64,000 bases of DNA, taken from NCBI RefSeq assembly GCF_041431415.1, contig NZ_CP107845.1:4650001-4714000 (forward strand). Direction: 5' to 3'. This DNA comes from Streptomyces sp. NBC_00513. GTDB lineage: Bacteria; Actinomycetota; Actinomycetes; Streptomycetales; Streptomycetaceae. Positions 7,650 to 23,121 of the stretch are shown piece after piece; position 1 is the stretch's first letter, and each line of letters starts with the position of its first letter. The notes under the pieces were generated by a model, which worked only from the letters and a program-made list of their open reading frames with translations, was not told the DNA's origin and searched no databases. The position numbers were made by a program, and so were the translations under genes.

Positions 7650-10600
7650 TTGGCCGCCTCGCGCAACGCCTCGACCAATACGAACAACGGTGCCAGCACC
7701 GCCCCGCTGCGCATCTCCTTTGCAAAGATCAAGGAGCCCCTCGAGGTTCCGAACCTCCTGGCGCTGCAGACCGAGAGCTTTGACTGGCTGCTCGGCAACG
7801 CCGCCTGGAAGTCTCGCGTCGAGTCGGCGCTTGAGAGCGGACAGGACGTTCCCACCAAGTCCGGTCTGGAAGAGATCTTCGAGGAGATCTCGCCGATCGA
7901 GGACTTCTCCGGGTCGATGTCGCTGACGTTCCGCGACCACCGTTTCGAGCCGGCGAAGAACTCGGTCGACGAGTGCAAGGACCGCGACTTCACGTTCGCG
8001 GCGCCGCTTTTCGTCACCGCCGAGTTCACGAACAACGAGACCGGAGAGATCAAGTCTCAGACGGTCTTCATGGGCGATTTCCCGCTCATGACCAACAAGG
8101 GCACGTTCGTCATCAACGGCACCGAGCGTGTCGTCGTGTCGCAGCTGGTCCGTTCCCCTGGTGTCTACTTCGACTCCTCCATCGACAAGACGTCCGACAA
8201 GGACATCTTCGCAGCCAAGATCATCCCGTCCCGGGGTGCCTGGCTGGAGATGGAGATCGACAAGCGCGACATGGTCGGTGTCCGCATCGACCGCAAGCGC
8301 AAGCAGTCCGTCACCGTCCTCCTGAAGGCTCTCGGCTGGACCACCGAGCAGATCCTCGAAGAGTTCGGCGAGTACGAGTCCATGCGCGCCACCCTGGAGA
8401 AGGACCACACCCAGGGCCAGGACGACGCGCTGCTCGACATCTACCGCAAGCTGCGTCCGGGCGAACCGCCGACCCGCGAGGCCGCTCAGACGCTGCTCGA
8501 GAACCTCTACTTCAACCCGAAGCGCTACGACCTCGCCAAGGTCGGCCGCTACAAGGTGAACAAGAAGCTCGGCGCGGACGAGCCGCTCGACGCCGGTGTG
8601 CTGACCACCGACGACGTCATCGCGACCATCAAGTACCTGGTCAAGCTGCACGCCGGTGAGACCGAGACGACCGGCGAGTCCGGCCGTTCGATCGTCGTCG
8701 AGACCGACGACATCGACCACTTCGGCAACCGTCGTCTGCGCAACGTCGGCGAGCTCATCCAGAACCAGGTCCGCACGGGTCTGGCTCGTATGGAGCGCGT
8801 CGTCCGCGAGCGGATGACGACCCAGGACGTCGAGGCGATCACGCCGCAGACCCTGATCAACATCCGGCCGGTCGTCGCCTCCATCAAGGAGTTCTTCGGC
8901 ACCAGCCAGCTGTCGCAGTTCATGGACCAGAACAACCCGCTGTCGGGTCTCACCCACAAGCGCCGTCTGTCGGCGCTCGGCCCGGGTGGTCTCTCGCGTG
9001 AGCGGGCCGGCTTCGAGGTCCGTGACGTGCACCCGTCGCACTACGGCCGCATGTGCCCGATCGAGACCCCCGAAGGCCCGAACATCGGTCTGATCGGCTC
9101 GCTCGCGTCCTACGGTCGCGTCAACGCGTTCGGTTTCGTCGAGACCCCGTACCGCAAGGTCATCGAAGGCGTCGTCACCGACGACGTCGACTACCTGACC
9201 GCGGACGAGGAAGACCGCTTCGTCATCGCCCAGGCCAACGCCGGCCTGTCCGACGACATGCGCTTCACGGAGAACCGCGTACTGGTTCGCCGTCGTGGCG
9301 GCGAGATCGACTACATCGCCGGCGACGACGTCGACTACATGGACGTCTCCCCGCGCCAGATGGTGTCCGTCGCGACCGCGATGATCCCCTTCCTGGAGCA
9401 CGACGACGCCAACCGTGCCCTCATGGGCGCGAACATGATGCGCCAGGCCGTTCCGCTCATCAAGGCGGAGGCGCCGCTCGTCGGCACCGGCATGGAGTAC
9501 CGCTGCGCCGTCGACGCCGGTGACTCGATTCGTGCGGAGAAGGACGGTGTCGTCCAGGAGGTCTCGGCCGACTACATCACCGTCGCCAACGACGACGGCA
9601 CGTACACCACGTACCGCGTCGCGAAGTTCTCCCGCTCGAACCAGGGCACCTCGGTCAACCAGAAGGTCATCGTCAACGAGGGTGACCGCATCATCGAGGC
9701 GCAGGTCCTCGCCGACGGTCCCGCGACCGAAGAGGGCGAAATGGCCCTCGGCAAGAACCTGCTCGTCGCGTTCATGCCCTGGGAAGGTCACAACTACGAG
9801 GACGCGATCATCCTGTCGCAGCGCCTCGTGCAGGACGACGTCCTCTCCTCGATTCACATCGAGGAGCACGAGGTCGACGCCCGTGACACCAAGCTGGGCC
9901 CCGAGGAGATCACCCGGGACATCCCGAACGTCTCCGAGGAGGTCCTCGCGGACCTCGACGAGCGCGGCATCATCCGCATCGGTGCGGACGTCGTCGCCGG
10001 CGACATCCTGGTCGGCAAGGTCACGCCCAAGGGTGAGACCGAGCTGACCCCGGAGGAGCGTCTGCTCCGCGCGATCTTCGGTGAGAAGGCCCGCGAGGTG
10101 CGTGACACCTCGCTCAAGGTTCCTCACGGTGAGATCGGCAAGGTCATCGGTGTCCGCGTCTTCGACCGCGAGGAGGGCGACGAGCTTCCTCCGGGCGTGA
10201 ACCAGCTGGTTCGCGTCTACGTCGCCCAGAAGCGCAAGATCACCGACGGTGACAAGCTCGCCGGCCGCCACGGCAACAAGGGTGTCATCTCCAAGATCCT
10301 TCCGATCGAGGACATGCCCTTCCTTGAGGACGGCACGCCGGTCGACATCATCCTGAACCCCCTGGGTGTCCCGTCCCGAATGAACCCGGGACAGGTCCTG
10401 GAGATCCACCTCGGCTGGCTCGCCAGCCGCGGCTGGGACGTCTCCGGTCTCGCCGAGGAGTGGGCCGAGCGACTGAAGGTCATCGGTGCCGACCGCGTCG
10501 AGCCCGGTACCAACGTCGCCACCCCGGTGTTCGACGGTGCCCGCGAAGACGAGCTCGCCGGCCTCTTCGAGCACACCATCCCGAACCGTGACGGTGACCG

Positions 10601-11132
10601 TCTGGTCCTCCCGTCCGGCAAGGCGCGTCTGTTCGACGGCCGCTCCGGCGAGCCGTTCCCGGACCCGGTTTCCATCGGGTACATGTACATCCTCAAGCTC
10701 CACCACCTGGTCGACGACAAGCTCCACGCTCGGTCGACCGGTCCGTACTCGATGATCACGCAGCAGCCGCTGGGTGGTAAGGCGCAGTTCGGTGGCCAGC
10801 GCTTCGGTGAGATGGAGGTGTGGGCGCTTGAGGCTTATGGCGCCGCTTACGCCCTCCAGGAGCTGCTGACCATCAAGTCCGATGACGTCACCGGCCGCGT
10901 GAAGGTCTACGAGGCCATCGTCAAGGGCGAGAACATCCCCGAGCCGGGCATTCCCGAGTCCTTCAAGGTGCTCATCAAGGAAATGCAGTCGCTCTGCCTC
11001 AACGTGGAGGTGCTGTCCTCGGACGGCATGTCCATCGAGATGCGCGACACCGACGAGGACGTCTTCCGCGCGGCGGAGGAGCTCGGTATCGACCTGTCCC
11101 GGCGCGAGCCGAGCAGCGTCGAAGAGGTCTGA
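7650..11132 (+). CDS. rpoB: DNA-directed RNA polymerase subunit beta
   Basis: The beta subunit forms one claw of RNA polymerase and holds the rifampicin site. The 1,160-residue product is full length for Streptomyces. The start is TTG at 7650, giving [13 protein letters not shown], with GGAAGGA eight bases upstream; earlier in-frame starts add 36 residues of leader and are rejected. The rifampicin region, from [20 protein letters not shown] at residues 415-434 through THKRRL, carries the wild-type Q, D, H, R and S residues, so the sequence predicts rifampicin sensitivity. Also visible are [20 protein letters not shown] and the C-terminal [20 protein letters not shown]. rpoC follows after a 97-base gap with a hairpin. 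Confidence 0.99.
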   Translation: MAASRNASTNTNNGASTAPLRISFAKIKEPLEVPNLLALQTESFDWLLGNAAWKSRVESALESGQDVPTKSGLEEIFEEISPIEDFSGSMSLTFRDHRFEPAKNSVDECKDRDFTFAAPLFVTAEFTNNETGEIKSQTVFMGDFPLMTNKGTFVINGTERVVVSQLVRSPGVYFDSSIDKTSDKDIFAAKIIPSRGAWLEMEIDKRDMVGVRIDRKRKQSVTVLLKALGWTTEQILEEFGEYESMRATLEKDHTQGQDDALLDIYRKLRPGEPPTREAAQTLLENLYFNPKRYDLAKVGRYKVNKKLGADEPLDAGVLTTDDVIATIKYLVKLHAGETETTGESGRSIVVETDDIDHFGNRRLRNVGELIQNQVRTGLARMERVVRERMTTQDVEAITPQTLINIRPVVASIKEFFGTSQLSQFMDQNNPLSGLTHKRRLSALGPGGLSRERAGFEVRDVHPSHYGRMCPIETPEGPNIGLIGSLASYGRVNAFGFVETPYRKVIEGVVTDDVDYLTADEEDRFVIAQANAGLSDDMRFTENRVLVRRRGGEIDYIAGDDVDYMDVSPRQMVSVATAMIPFLEHDDANRALMGANMMRQAVPLIKAEAPLVGTGMEYRCAVDAGDSIRAEKDGVVQEVSADYITVANDDGTYTTYRVAKFSRSNQGTSVNQKVIVNEGDRIIEAQVLADGPATEEGEMALGKNLLVAFMPWEGHNYEDAIILSQRLVQDDVLSSIHIEEHEVDARDTKLGPEEITRDIPNVSEEVLADLDERGIIRIGADVVAGDILVGKVTPKGETELTPEERLLRAIFGEKAREVRDTSLKVPHGEIGKVIGVRVFDREEGDELPPGVNQLVRVYVAQKRKITDGDKLAGRHGNKGVISKILPIEDMPFLEDGTPVDIILNPLGVPSRMNPGQVLEIHLGWLASRGWDVSGLAEEWAERLKVIGADRVEPGTNVATPVFDGAREDELAGLFEHTIPNRDGDRLVLPSGKARLFDGRSGEPFPDPVSIGYMYILKLHHLVDDKLHARSTGPYSMITQQPLGGKAQFGGQRFGEMEVWALEAYGAAYALQELLTIKSDDVTGRVKVYEAIVKGENIPEPGIPESFKVLIKEMQSLCLNVEVLSSDGMSIEMRDTDEDVFRAAEELGIDLSRREPSSVEEV

Positions 11133-11138
11133 CGGGCC

Positions 11139-11170
11139 TGACGGGGGGCTCGCTCAAGAGCCCCCCGTCA
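11139..11170 (+). terminator. Hairpin in the rpoB-rpoC gap
   Basis: Thirteen-base arms TGACGGGGGGCTC (11139-11151) and GAGCCCCCCGTCA (11158-11170) pair perfectly with a six-base loop. There is no U-tract, and rpoC must be co-transcribed, so it is more likely a processing or stability element, or a leaky terminator. Confidence 0.5.
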
Positions 11171-11229
11171 TCCCCGGGACCGTTCAGACCATGATTGAGA
11201 CTCGACCCCGAAAGAGGGATTGACGCACA

Positions 11230-15129
<3,900 letters not shown>

Positions 15130-15141
15130 GGGTCACCGAGA

Positions 15142-15179
15142 AAGCCCCCCGTCGCTCCGAGAGGAGCGGCGGGGGGCTT
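15142..15179 (+). terminator. Rho-independent terminator after rpoC
   Basis: Seventeen-base arms at 15142-15158 and 15163-15179 (AAGCCCCCCGTCGCTCC and its complement) pair perfectly around a GAGA loop, followed by CTTCG. Confidence 0.85.
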
Positions 15180-15305
15180 CTTCGTGTCAGGGGGAGGCCT
15201 TCCCGTCCGGGGGGCCGCACGGGGGGCCGTACGACGCCGGCGCCCCCCCGGGAGTCCGGGAGAGGCGCCGGGTGGCGGCCGCGGGGCCAGGGCCTCGGCC
15301 GGGTG

Positions 15306-16787
15306 TCAGGGCTTGTGGATGTCCTCGACGCCGTAGTACTTGGACACGCACTGGGCGACCCAGTCCTTGTCCTTGTTCTTGGTGAAGTACGGCTCGGCGA
15401 GCTTCCCGATGTAGGACGGCTTGTACATCACGTCCGTCGCACCGCGGGAGACCTCCTTGCGGATCCGGGCGTCCTGCTTGTCCCACACCAGGGAGCGGTA
15501 GACGGTGTCCTTGGTCATCTCCTGTACGGCGGGCACGAGCGCGCCCACGGAGGCGACGGTGAACCCGGCGGCGAGGACCACGACGAGGGCGCCCGGGAGC
15601 AGGCTGCCGCGGTCGACGGAGGCGAGCCGGACGCCGATGGCGCGGCCGGCCAGGATCCCGTACAGGCACAGGGTCATCAGGAACGGGACCATGAAGCTGT
15701 TCCAGGTCCGGGCGTAGGTCCAGCCGGTGGGGCCGTAGCCGTTGTTCAGGGCCATGGCCACCACGAACGAGGCGAGCATCAGGACCGGCACCGGCAGGAC
15801 GATCAGCAGCACCTTCAGGCGGCCCGGGATCGCGGTGACGCGCTCGGCGCCGGTGGGGGAGAGGTACGCGACGGCCAGACCGATCAGGAGGCCCGCGGCG
15901 ACGGCGCCGAGGTAGGCCCACTGGCCGCCGATGGCGTCCCAGATGTTGCCCCAGTCCTCGAAGGACTTGCGCAGGGCCTTCCCGGAGAGCATCGAGTCGG
16001 AGGGCGGCTGGACCGAGCGGCGCCACTTCGCGCCGGGGGAGGTGTACAGCACGGCCAGTCCGACGAGGCTGCTGACGCAGTACGTGGCGAGCCAGGTGAA
16101 CGACCACCAGGTACGGGCGAGCCCCACCTTCGGGATGCTCAGCAGCATGGCCACGCCCATGAACAGCCCGCCCACGATGGTGAAGGGCTCGCTCAGGGTG
16201 CCGATGCCGAAGCCGATCACGACGGCGGCGGCCAGGGCGAGGCGGCGCGGCCAGACGCGGCCCGAACGGCCGGCCCAGACGGCGATCAGCACGGCCCAGA
16301 TGCCGATGATGGCGGGGACCGTGTGCGAGATCGTGGCGGGGGCCCACAGCAGGGCCTGGTAGTTGCGCGTGCCCGCGAAGGAGAAGAGGGCGGTCACCAC
16401 GACGGACGCCGCGATCAGCACCGCGATCGGCACCTGCCAGCCGAACGCGCGCAGGCCGACGCGGGCCAGCATCACCAGGCCAGCGCCCATCGTCAGGATG
16501 ATGAGGGTGGGCAGGACCTTCGTGCCGAGGATTCCGTCGGAGTAGACGATCCCGCTCATGAAGGCGTTGGTGAGCCGACCGTTCTGCGTGTTGTAGAAGT
16601 CGGCGGTGATCCCGAAGACGCCCATGTCGCGGGCCTTCCAGGCGGCGCACCAGTCATCCGAGGTGGGGCGGACGTAGAGGCCCAGGAAGGCGCCGACGGC
16701 CAGCAGGGCCGAGGCGGCGAGGGCGATGACGACTGCGGCGTACGCCACGAGCGGACGCAGGCGTTCTCGTATGGAATCGAGCGGCAT
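15306..16787 (-). CDS. Polytopic membrane protein, possible GT-C-type glycosyltransferase
   Basis: The 493-residue protein has roughly ten hydrophobic spans over its first 420 residues and a soluble C-terminal tail rich in Lys/Asp ending GVEDIHKP. After the first helix comes an extracytoplasmic loop with RPTSDDWCAAWK. An acidic pair in the first outer loop is a trait of GT-C-fold glycosyltransferases, and a DUF6056-like relationship is possible; both are inferred. The start is ATG at 16787; longer in-frame starts would add Arg/Pro-rich residues. It lies between rpoBC and the str operon on the opposite strand and is probably unrelated to translation. Confidence 0.75.
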   Translation of the reverse strand: MPLDSIRERLRPLVAYAAVVIALAASALLAVGAFLGLYVRPTSDDWCAAWKARDMGVFGITADFYNTQNGRLTNAFMSGIVYSDGILGTKVLPTLIILTMGAGLVMLARVGLRAFGWQVPIAVLIAASVVVTALFSFAGTRNYQALLWAPATISHTVPAIIGIWAVLIAVWAGRSGRVWPRRLALAAAVVIGFGIGTLSEPFTIVGGLFMGVAMLLSIPKVGLARTWWSFTWLATYCVSSLVGLAVLYTSPGAKWRRSVQPPSDSMLSGKALRKSFEDWGNIWDAIGGQWAYLGAVAAGLLIGLAVAYLSPTGAERVTAIPGRLKVLLIVLPVPVLMLASFVVAMALNNGYGPTGWTYARTWNSFMVPFLMTLCLYGILAGRAIGVRLASVDRGSLLPGALVVVLAAGFTVASVGALVPAVQEMTKDTVYRSLVWDKQDARIRKEVSRGATDVMYKPSYIGKLAEPYFTKNKDKDWVAQCVSKYYGVEDIHKP

Positions 16788-16990
16788 TCGGGATCTTTCG
16801 CGACGGGGCCGTTCCGCGGCGGCCGCGCGCCGTGCCACAGGGGGCGAGAACGGCGTCCGGGACCGGGGATGATCGGGTAGAAGTCTAGACTTCGCGTCCC
16901 CTGTCGCTCCCACCTCCTCGGCGCGCCGCGTGGGGGTCCGCAGGTCGGGAGGTCGCGGGCCTGCGACGAAGGTGCCCGGGAGCATTTGTT

Positions 16991-17019
16991 TTGACCGGAG
17001 TGAGTGAGGTAGGTACGCT
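16991..17019 (+). promoter_or_regulatory. Candidate str operon promoter
   Basis: TTGACC (16991-16996) and TACGCT (17014-17019) are 17 bases apart, a good vegetative sigma match. The predicted transcript would have a leader of about 180 bases before rpsL. Confidence 0.65.
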
Positions 17020-17134
17020 CATACCTTGTGCCTGGGGTGTGTCTGGTTCCCGTGCGTGTCCATCAACCGCACGAGGGACGAATCAGCCACCGCGATCCAA
17101 GCGTTTCCGTGCTTGCACGGAGGTCCGCCGGATC

Positions 17135-17159
17135 CGACACACCCGACCGCGTGGGTCGG
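17135..17159 (+). promoter_or_regulatory. str leader hairpin element (near-identical copy in the S10 leader)
   Basis: The 25-nt segment CGACAC, then A, then CCCGACCGCGTGGGTCGG folds as CCGACC/GGTCGG with a short loop. 24 of 25 bases match 24666-24690 upstream of rpsJ. It lies 49 bases before the rpsL start codon. Confidence 0.55.
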
Positions 17160-17208
17160 CGAGTTCCAGGTTAGTTTCACTACACGGCACACAGAAACCG
17201 GAGAAGTA

Positions 17209-17580
17209 GTGCCTACGATCCAGCAGCTGGTCCGGAAGGGCCGGCAGGACAAGGTCGAGAAGACAAAGACCCCCGCGCTTGAGGCTTCGCCCCAGCGTCG
17301 CGGCGTCTGCACGCGAGTGTTCACGACCACCCCGAAGAAGCCGAACTCGGCGCTCCGTAAGGTCGCGCGTGTGCGTCTGACCTCCGGCATCGAGGTCACG
17401 GCCTACATTCCGGGTGAGGGACACAACCTGCAGGAGCACTCGATCGTGCTCGTGCGTGGTGGCCGTGTGAAGGACCTGCCGGGTGTTCGTTACAAGATCA
17501 TCCGCGGTGCGCTTGACACCCAGGCTGTCAAGAACCGCAAGCAGGCCCGCAGCCGCTACGGCGCCAAGAAGGAGAAGTAA
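17209..17580 (+). CDS. rpsL: 30S ribosomal protein S12
   Basis: S12 sits at the decoding centre and controls accuracy; streptomycin-resistance mutations map here. The 123-residue product carries [13 protein letters not shown] with Lys43 and [12 protein letters not shown] with Lys88, both wild type, so it predicts streptomycin sensitivity at this locus. The start is GTG at 17209 with GGAGAAGTA upstream, giving [14 protein letters not shown]. rpsG follows after two bases. It is the first gene of the str operon. Confidence 0.99.
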   Translation: MPTIQQLVRKGRQDKVEKTKTPALEASPQRRGVCTRVFTTTPKKPNSALRKVARVRLTSGIEVTAYIPGEGHNLQEHSIVLVRGGRVKDLPGVRYKIIRGALDTQAVKNRKQARSRYGAKKEK

Positions 17581-17582
17581 GA

Positions 17583-18053
17583 ATGCCTCGTAAGGGCCCC
17601 GCCCCGAAGCGCCCGGTCATCATCGACCCGGTCTACGCATCTCCTCTGGTGACGTCGCTCATCAACAAGATCCTCCTGAACGGCAAGCGCTCCACCGCCG
17701 AGCGCATCGTTTACGGCGCCATGGAAGGCCTCCGCGAGAAGACCGGCGCTGACCCGGTCATCACGCTGAAGCGCGCGCTGGAGAACGTCAAGCCGTCGCT
17801 CGAGGTCAAGTCCCGCCGTGTCGGTGGAGCCACCTACCAGGTGCCGATCGAGGTCAAGCCCGGTCGCGCCGCCACCCTCGCGCTGCGCTGGGTCGTGGGT
17901 TACTCCCGCGCCCGTCGTGAGAAGACCATGACCGAGCGCCTCATGAACGAGCTGCTCGACGCCTCCAACGGTCTTGGCGCTGCCGTCAAGAAGCGCGAGG
18001 ACACGCACAAGATGGCCGAGTCCAACAAGGCCTTCGCGCACTACCGCTGGTAG
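17583..18053 (+). CDS. rpsG: 30S ribosomal protein S7
   Basis: S7 nucleates assembly of the 30S head and lines the E site. In E. coli it represses the str operon by binding the rpsL-rpsG gap; here that gap is only two bases, so the E. coli mechanism cannot apply in the same form. The 156-residue product starts [10 protein letters not shown] and has the conserved [20 protein letters not shown] loop and a C-terminal helix ending FAHYRW. The start is ATG at 17583, with GGAGAAGTAA overlapping the end of rpsL as its RBS. Confidence 0.99.
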   Translation: MPRKGPAPKRPVIIDPVYASPLVTSLINKILLNGKRSTAERIVYGAMEGLREKTGADPVITLKRALENVKPSLEVKSRRVGGATYQVPIEVKPGRAATLALRWVVGYSRARREKTMTERLMNELLDASNGLGAAVKKREDTHKMAESNKAFAHYRW

Positions 18054-18092
18054 TCCCACCCCACATCGAGACCGAGAGAAGACCGAAGCCTT

Positions 18093-20219
18093 ATGGCTAC
18101 CACTTCGCTTGACCTGGCCAAGGTCCGCAACATCGGGATCATGGCCCACATCGACGCGGGCAAGACGACCACCACCGAGCGCATCCTGTTCTACACCGGT
18201 GTGTCTTACAAGATCGGTGAGGTCCACGACGGCGCTGCCACGATGGACTGGATGGAGCAGGAGCAGGAGCGTGGTATCACCATCACGTCTGCCGCGACGA
18301 CCTGCCACTGGCCCCTCGAAGACGTTGACCACACCATCAACATCATCGACACCCCGGGCCACGTCGACTTCACCGTCGAGGTGGAGCGTTCGCTCCGCGT
18401 CCTCGACGGCGCCGTCACCGTCTTCGACGGTGTCGCCGGTGTCGAGCCGCAGTCCGAGACGGTGTGGCGTCAGGCCGACCGTTACGGCGTGCCGCGCATC
18501 TGCTTCGTGAACAAGCTGGACCGTACCGGCGCCGAGTTCTTCCGCTGCGTTGACATGATCACGGACCGCCTCGGCGCGACCCCGATCGTCATGCAGCTCC
18601 CGATCGGCGCCGAGATGGACTTCCAGGGCGTTGTCGACCTGGTTCGCATGAAGGCCCTCGTCTGGTCCGCCGAAGCCTCCAAGGGCGAGATGTACGACGT
18701 CGTCGACATCCCCGCCTCGCACACCGAGCTCGCCGAGGAATGGCGCGGCAAGCTCGTCGAGGCCGTCGCGGAGAACGACGAAGAGCTCATGGAACTGTTC
18801 CTGGAGGGCGTCGAGCCCACCGAGGAGCAGCTCTACGCCGCTGTTCGTCGTATCACCATCGCGTCCGGCAAGGGCGGCGACACCACCGTCACCCCCGTTT
18901 TCTGCGGCACCGCGTTCAAGAACAAGGGCGTTCAGCCCCTGCTCGACGCCGTCGTGCGCTACCTGCCCTCCCCCCTGGACGTCGAGGCCATCGAAGGCCA
19001 CGACGTCAAGGACCCGGAGGTCGTGGTCAAGCGCAAGCCGTCCGAGTCCGAGCCGCTGTCGGCCCTCGCGTTCAAGATCGCGAGCGACCCGCACCTCGGC
19101 AAGCTCACCTTCGTCCGGATCTACTCCGGTCGCCTGGAGGCCGGCACCGCGGTGCTGAACTCCGTCAAGGGCAAGAAGGAGCGCATCGGCAAGATCTACC
19201 GCATGCACGCGAACAAGCGTGAGGAGATCGACTCGGTGGGCGCCGGCGACATCGTCGCCGTCATGGGCCTGAAGCAGACCACCACCGGTGAGACGCTGTG
19301 TGACGACAAGAACCCGGTCATCCTGGAGTCCATGGACTTCCCGGCCCCGGTCATTCAGGTCGCCATCGAGCCCAAGTCCAAGGGTGACCAGGAGAAGCTG
19401 GGTGTTGCCATCCAGCGTCTCGCGGAGGAGGACCCCTCCTTCCAGGTTCACTCGGACGAGGAGACCGGCCAGACCATCATCGGTGGTATGGGCGAGCTTC
19501 ACCTCGACATCCTCGTCGACCGCATGCGTCGCGAGTTCAAGGTCGAGGCGAACGTCGGCAAGCCGCAGGTGGCCTACCGCGAGACGATCCGCAAGACCGT
19601 CGAGCGTCACGACTACACCCACAAGAAGCAGACCGGTGGTACCGGTCAGTTCGCCAAGGTGCAGATCGCGATCGAGCCCATCGAGGGTGGCGAGGCGACC
19701 TACGAGTTCGTGAACAAGGTCACCGGTGGCCGTATCCCGCGTGAGTACATCCCCTCCGTGGATGCCGGTGCGCAGGAAGCCATGAAGTTCGGCATCCTCG
19801 CCGGCTACGAGATGACCGGCGTCCGCGTCATTCTTCTCGACGGTGGCTACCACGAGGTCGACTCCTCCGAACTCGCGTTCAAGATCGCCGGTTCGCAGGC
19901 CTTCAAGGAGGCCGCGCGCAAGGCTTCTCCCGTGCTCCTTGAGCCGATGATGGCCGTTGAGGTCACCACGCCCGAGGACTACATGGGTGAGGTCATCGGC
20001 GACATCAACTCTCGCCGTGGCCAGATTCAGGCCATGGAGGAGCGTCACGGTGCTCGCATCGTGAAGGGCCTCGTGCCGCTTTCGGAGATGTTCGGCTACG
20101 TCGGAGACCTCCGCAGCAAGACCTCGGGTCGCGCCAGCTACTCGATGCAGTTCGACTCCTACGCCGAGGTTCCCCGGAACGTCGCTGAGGAGATCATCGC
20201 GAAGGCCAAGGGCGAGTAA
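18093..20219 (+). CDS. fusA: Elongation factor G
   Basis: EF-G is the GTPase that drives translocation and, with RRF, ribosome recycling. The product is 708 residues. The G1 motif AHIDAGKT is at residues 18-25, then [10 protein letters not shown] (switch region), DTPGHVDF (G3) and NKLDRTGA (G4). Domains II-V follow, including the translocation-tip region around [18 protein letters not shown]. The start is ATG at 18093 with GAGAGAAGA upstream. It is spaced 39 bases from rpsG and 150 bases from tuf, consistent with str operon transcription plus extra control before tuf. Confidence 0.99.
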   Translation: MATTSLDLAKVRNIGIMAHIDAGKTTTTERILFYTGVSYKIGEVHDGAATMDWMEQEQERGITITSAATTCHWPLEDVDHTINIIDTPGHVDFTVEVERSLRVLDGAVTVFDGVAGVEPQSETVWRQADRYGVPRICFVNKLDRTGAEFFRCVDMITDRLGATPIVMQLPIGAEMDFQGVVDLVRMKALVWSAEASKGEMYDVVDIPASHTELAEEWRGKLVEAVAENDEELMELFLEGVEPTEEQLYAAVRRITIASGKGGDTTVTPVFCGTAFKNKGVQPLLDAVVRYLPSPLDVEAIEGHDVKDPEVVVKRKPSESEPLSALAFKIASDPHLGKLTFVRIYSGRLEAGTAVLNSVKGKKERIGKIYRMHANKREEIDSVGAGDIVAVMGLKQTTTGETLCDDKNPVILESMDFPAPVIQVAIEPKSKGDQEKLGVAIQRLAEEDPSFQVHSDEETGQTIIGGMGELHLDILVDRMRREFKVEANVGKPQVAYRETIRKTVERHDYTHKKQTGGTGQFAKVQIAIEPIEGGEATYEFVNKVTGGRIPREYIPSVDAGAQEAMKFGILAGYEMTGVRVILLDGGYHEVDSSELAFKIAGSQAFKEAARKASPVLLEPMMAVEVTTPEDYMGEVIGDINSRRGQIQAMEERHGARIVKGLVPLSEMFGYVGDLRSKTSGRASYSMQFDSYAEVPRNVAEEIIAKAKGE

Positions 20220-20260
20220 CTCTTCCGAGTACACGCTTTAGGCTTGTCACCGGAGCCTCT

Positions 20261-20291
20261 GGGGCAACAGGAGCAAACCTCCCGCTGCCCC
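20261..20291 (+). promoter_or_regulatory. Hairpin in the fusA-tuf gap
   Basis: GGGGCA (20261-20266) pairs with TGCCCC (20286-20291), with an inner GGAG/CTCC. The 150-base gap is long for this operon and may hold a tuf-specific promoter or attenuator, as tuf1 of other Streptomyces is reported to have extra promoter activity. No convincing -35/-10 pair was seen. Confidence 0.35.
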
Positions 20292-20369
20292 GGGGGAACC
20301 GGCTATCCAGCAAAGATCACCTGGCGCCGATCTGTAAGGCGTACAGAACCACTCTCCAGGAGGACCCCC

Positions 20370-21563
<1,194 letters not shown>

Positions 21564-21615
21564 TTTCGCGGTCTGACCTGGTGGCTCGCGAGAGCGGGCA
21601 CCACGTTTGACAGAG

Positions 21616-21655
21616 GGGCCCCCTCCCCGACGCTTCGGCGTCGGGGAGGGGGCCC
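21616..21655 (+). terminator. Rho-independent terminator after tuf
   Basis: Eighteen-base arms (21616-21633 and 21638-21655) pair perfectly around a stable TTCG tetraloop, followed by TTCGTCG. This closes the str operon. Confidence 0.9.
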
Positions 21656-21724
21656 TTCGTCGTATCCGGGGCGAAGTCGTGCCCGGGGCGAAGGGGAGGG
21701 GTTGTCCTCAGGGGGAGGGGTGGT

Positions 21725-22636
21725 CTAGGCGGCGGCCGTGCCGGCCCGGCACTCCCCGCACAGCCCCGGTACCGGTGACCGGAAGGCGAGGCCGCAGGCG
21801 TCGTCCTCGCAGGTCTGGAAGGGGTCCGGCGGCACGTGGGCGGGCGCGCGGGGGCCTTCGTCGGGCAGGGCGGGCGGCAGTTGGGCGGTGAGCCGGTGGG
21901 CGATCAGCCCGGCGGGGTTGCGCAGCTGCGGCGGCAGATTGGCGGTGAGCGCCGCGAGGATGCCGGCCGGTCGGGCCCCGCGCTCCAGCCAGGCCTCGAC
22001 GGCCGGGGTGAGCCGTTCGATGTCCTGTCGGCCGAGCAGGAGCCGGGCGTCGGCGCGGCGGAGATCGGTCAGGATGGCCGTGGCGGCGTCGCGGCGCCAG
22101 GGGTTGTCGGGGTTCACGGGCCGGGGCGGGGCGGAACGCTGTGGGGCGTCCTGGGGCTCCCGGGGCTCCCGGGCGTCCTGGGCCTCCGGGGCGGGGGAGG
22201 GCGGGGCCGGCGTCGGGGGTGTCACGGGGGGCGCCGGGGGCGCCGTCTCGGGTTCCGTGGCCTCGGCCAGGCAACCGGGGCGGTTGTAGGACACGGTCCG
22301 GGTGGCGACCTGGCCGCCGGCGAGCCGTACGCGGGTCCGCTCCAGGTACCCGTGGAGCTCCAGCTCCCGCAGGGCGGCGGCGATGCGGTACTCGCTCTCG
22401 GGGAAGCGGGGGACGAGGTCCCGGATGCCGATCAGGGCGCCGGTCGGCAGCGACTGGATGTGGACCGCGAGGCCGATCGCGACGAGCGACATCTCGGGGT
22501 GCTGCGCGAGGTGGTTGCCGACCACGGTGAAGCGCCGGGTGTGGCGGACGTTGACGTGGATGACACCTGATCGAGGGGTGTCGCCCGGATTCCGCCCGGG
22601 GGCGCGCACGACGGCGGTACTCTTCTGGCTATCCAT
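21725..22636 (-). CDS. Helix-turn-helix protein with C-terminal Cys cluster
   Basis: A 303-residue protein of unknown role. Residues about 35-115 look like a winged helix: an NHLAQHPEMSLVAIGLAVHIQ helix, RDLVPRFPESEYRIAAALRELELHGYLERT as recognition and wing, then RTVSY. The middle is a Pro/Ala-rich linker, followed by a second helical domain with IERLTPAVEAWLERG. The tail carries CEDDACGLAF ... LCGECRAG, a possible zinc knuckle. A DNA-binding role is inferred. The start is ATG at 22636 with AAGGAAG about 13 bases upstream. It converges on tuf across the tuf terminator. Two hairpins lie in its upstream region. Confidence 0.75.
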   Translation of the reverse strand: MDSQKSTAVVRAPGRNPGDTPRSGVIHVNVRHTRRFTVVGNHLAQHPEMSLVAIGLAVHIQSLPTGALIGIRDLVPRFPESEYRIAAALRELELHGYLERTRVRLAGGQVATRTVSYNRPGCLAEATEPETAPPAPPVTPPTPAPPSPAPEAQDAREPREPQDAPQRSAPPRPVNPDNPWRRDAATAILTDLRRADARLLLGRQDIERLTPAVEAWLERGARPAGILAALTANLPPQLRNPAGLIAHRLTAQLPPALPDEGPRAPAHVPPDPFQTCEDDACGLAFRSPVPGLCGECRAGTAAA

Positions 22637-23121
22637 CGGGAAGCGCTACTTCCTTGTTGGTAGGCCCCCGCCGGGATTGCGAGTCCCGTCGGGGGCCGAC
22701 GCATGTCTGGGGTTGTCGCGGCGAGCATAAGCCCGACAACCCCCGTGCGAGCCAGCCCGGTTGGCGTAGTTCACCCGTGTGAGCGACACGCACCCCGCGG
22801 GAGGCTGGAGGGGTCTGGCGTGGTTCTTTCGCTTCCGGAGTACTTACACCAAACGTCGTGGCCCACCGCGACGTGCTCCACCGCGTCGTGGCCCTCGCGA
22901 CCCGGTGCGGCGTGCGCCCGAGTTCGGCCGGCGGCTCGGACAACCACCCCTACGGGCACATGGGTTGGGCGCGACCGGACGGGGCGCCGACTCCTCCGGG
23001 AACCCCGAACCCGCACGCCGGGACGGACCGTTCGCACCCCCTTCGGGCCCTGTGGGAGCGAGCTGTCCGGGGTGTGCGAGGATCCGCAGCGCATGCGTTC
23101 GATCTTTACGGGGGCGGGGAC
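22637..23121. other. 485-base region upstream of two divergent genes
   Basis: No gene supported. It begins with two inverted repeats (22663-22743), followed by about 380 bases of G+C-rich sequence with overlapping frames but no codon pattern or RBS that I trust. It serves as the promoter region for the minus-strand helix-turn-helix gene and the plus-strand membrane-anchored gene. Confidence 0.5.
22663..22743. repeat. Two consecutive inverted repeats
   Basis: First, 22663-22676 pairs with 22684-22697 (GGCCCCCGCCGGGA against TCCCGTCGGGGGCC, one mismatch). Second, GGGGTTGTCG (22709-22718) pairs with CGACAACCCC (22734-22743), perfect. They lie just upstream of the helix-turn-helix gene start and could be leader hairpins, operators or a bidirectional terminator. 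Confidence 0.6.

Larger units (their letters stand above)
16788..17208. other. 421-base divergent region before the str operon
   Basis: No supported gene. The left part is upstream sequence of the minus-strand membrane protein. The right part holds the str promoter (16991-17019) and a 190-base rpsL leader with the hairpin element at 17135-17159. Confidence 0.7.

Noticed and set aside
7464..10727. Long open frame on the minus strand opposite rpoB, and a similar one opposite rpoC (10999-14775)
   Set aside because: Both lie wholly antisense to clear RNA polymerase genes, are Val/Leu/Asp/Arg-rich shadows of third-position GC and lack RBS or recognised domains.
17556..20234. Long minus-strand frame opposite rpsG-fusA
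   Set aside because: Antisense shadow of EF-G with the same low-complexity composition.
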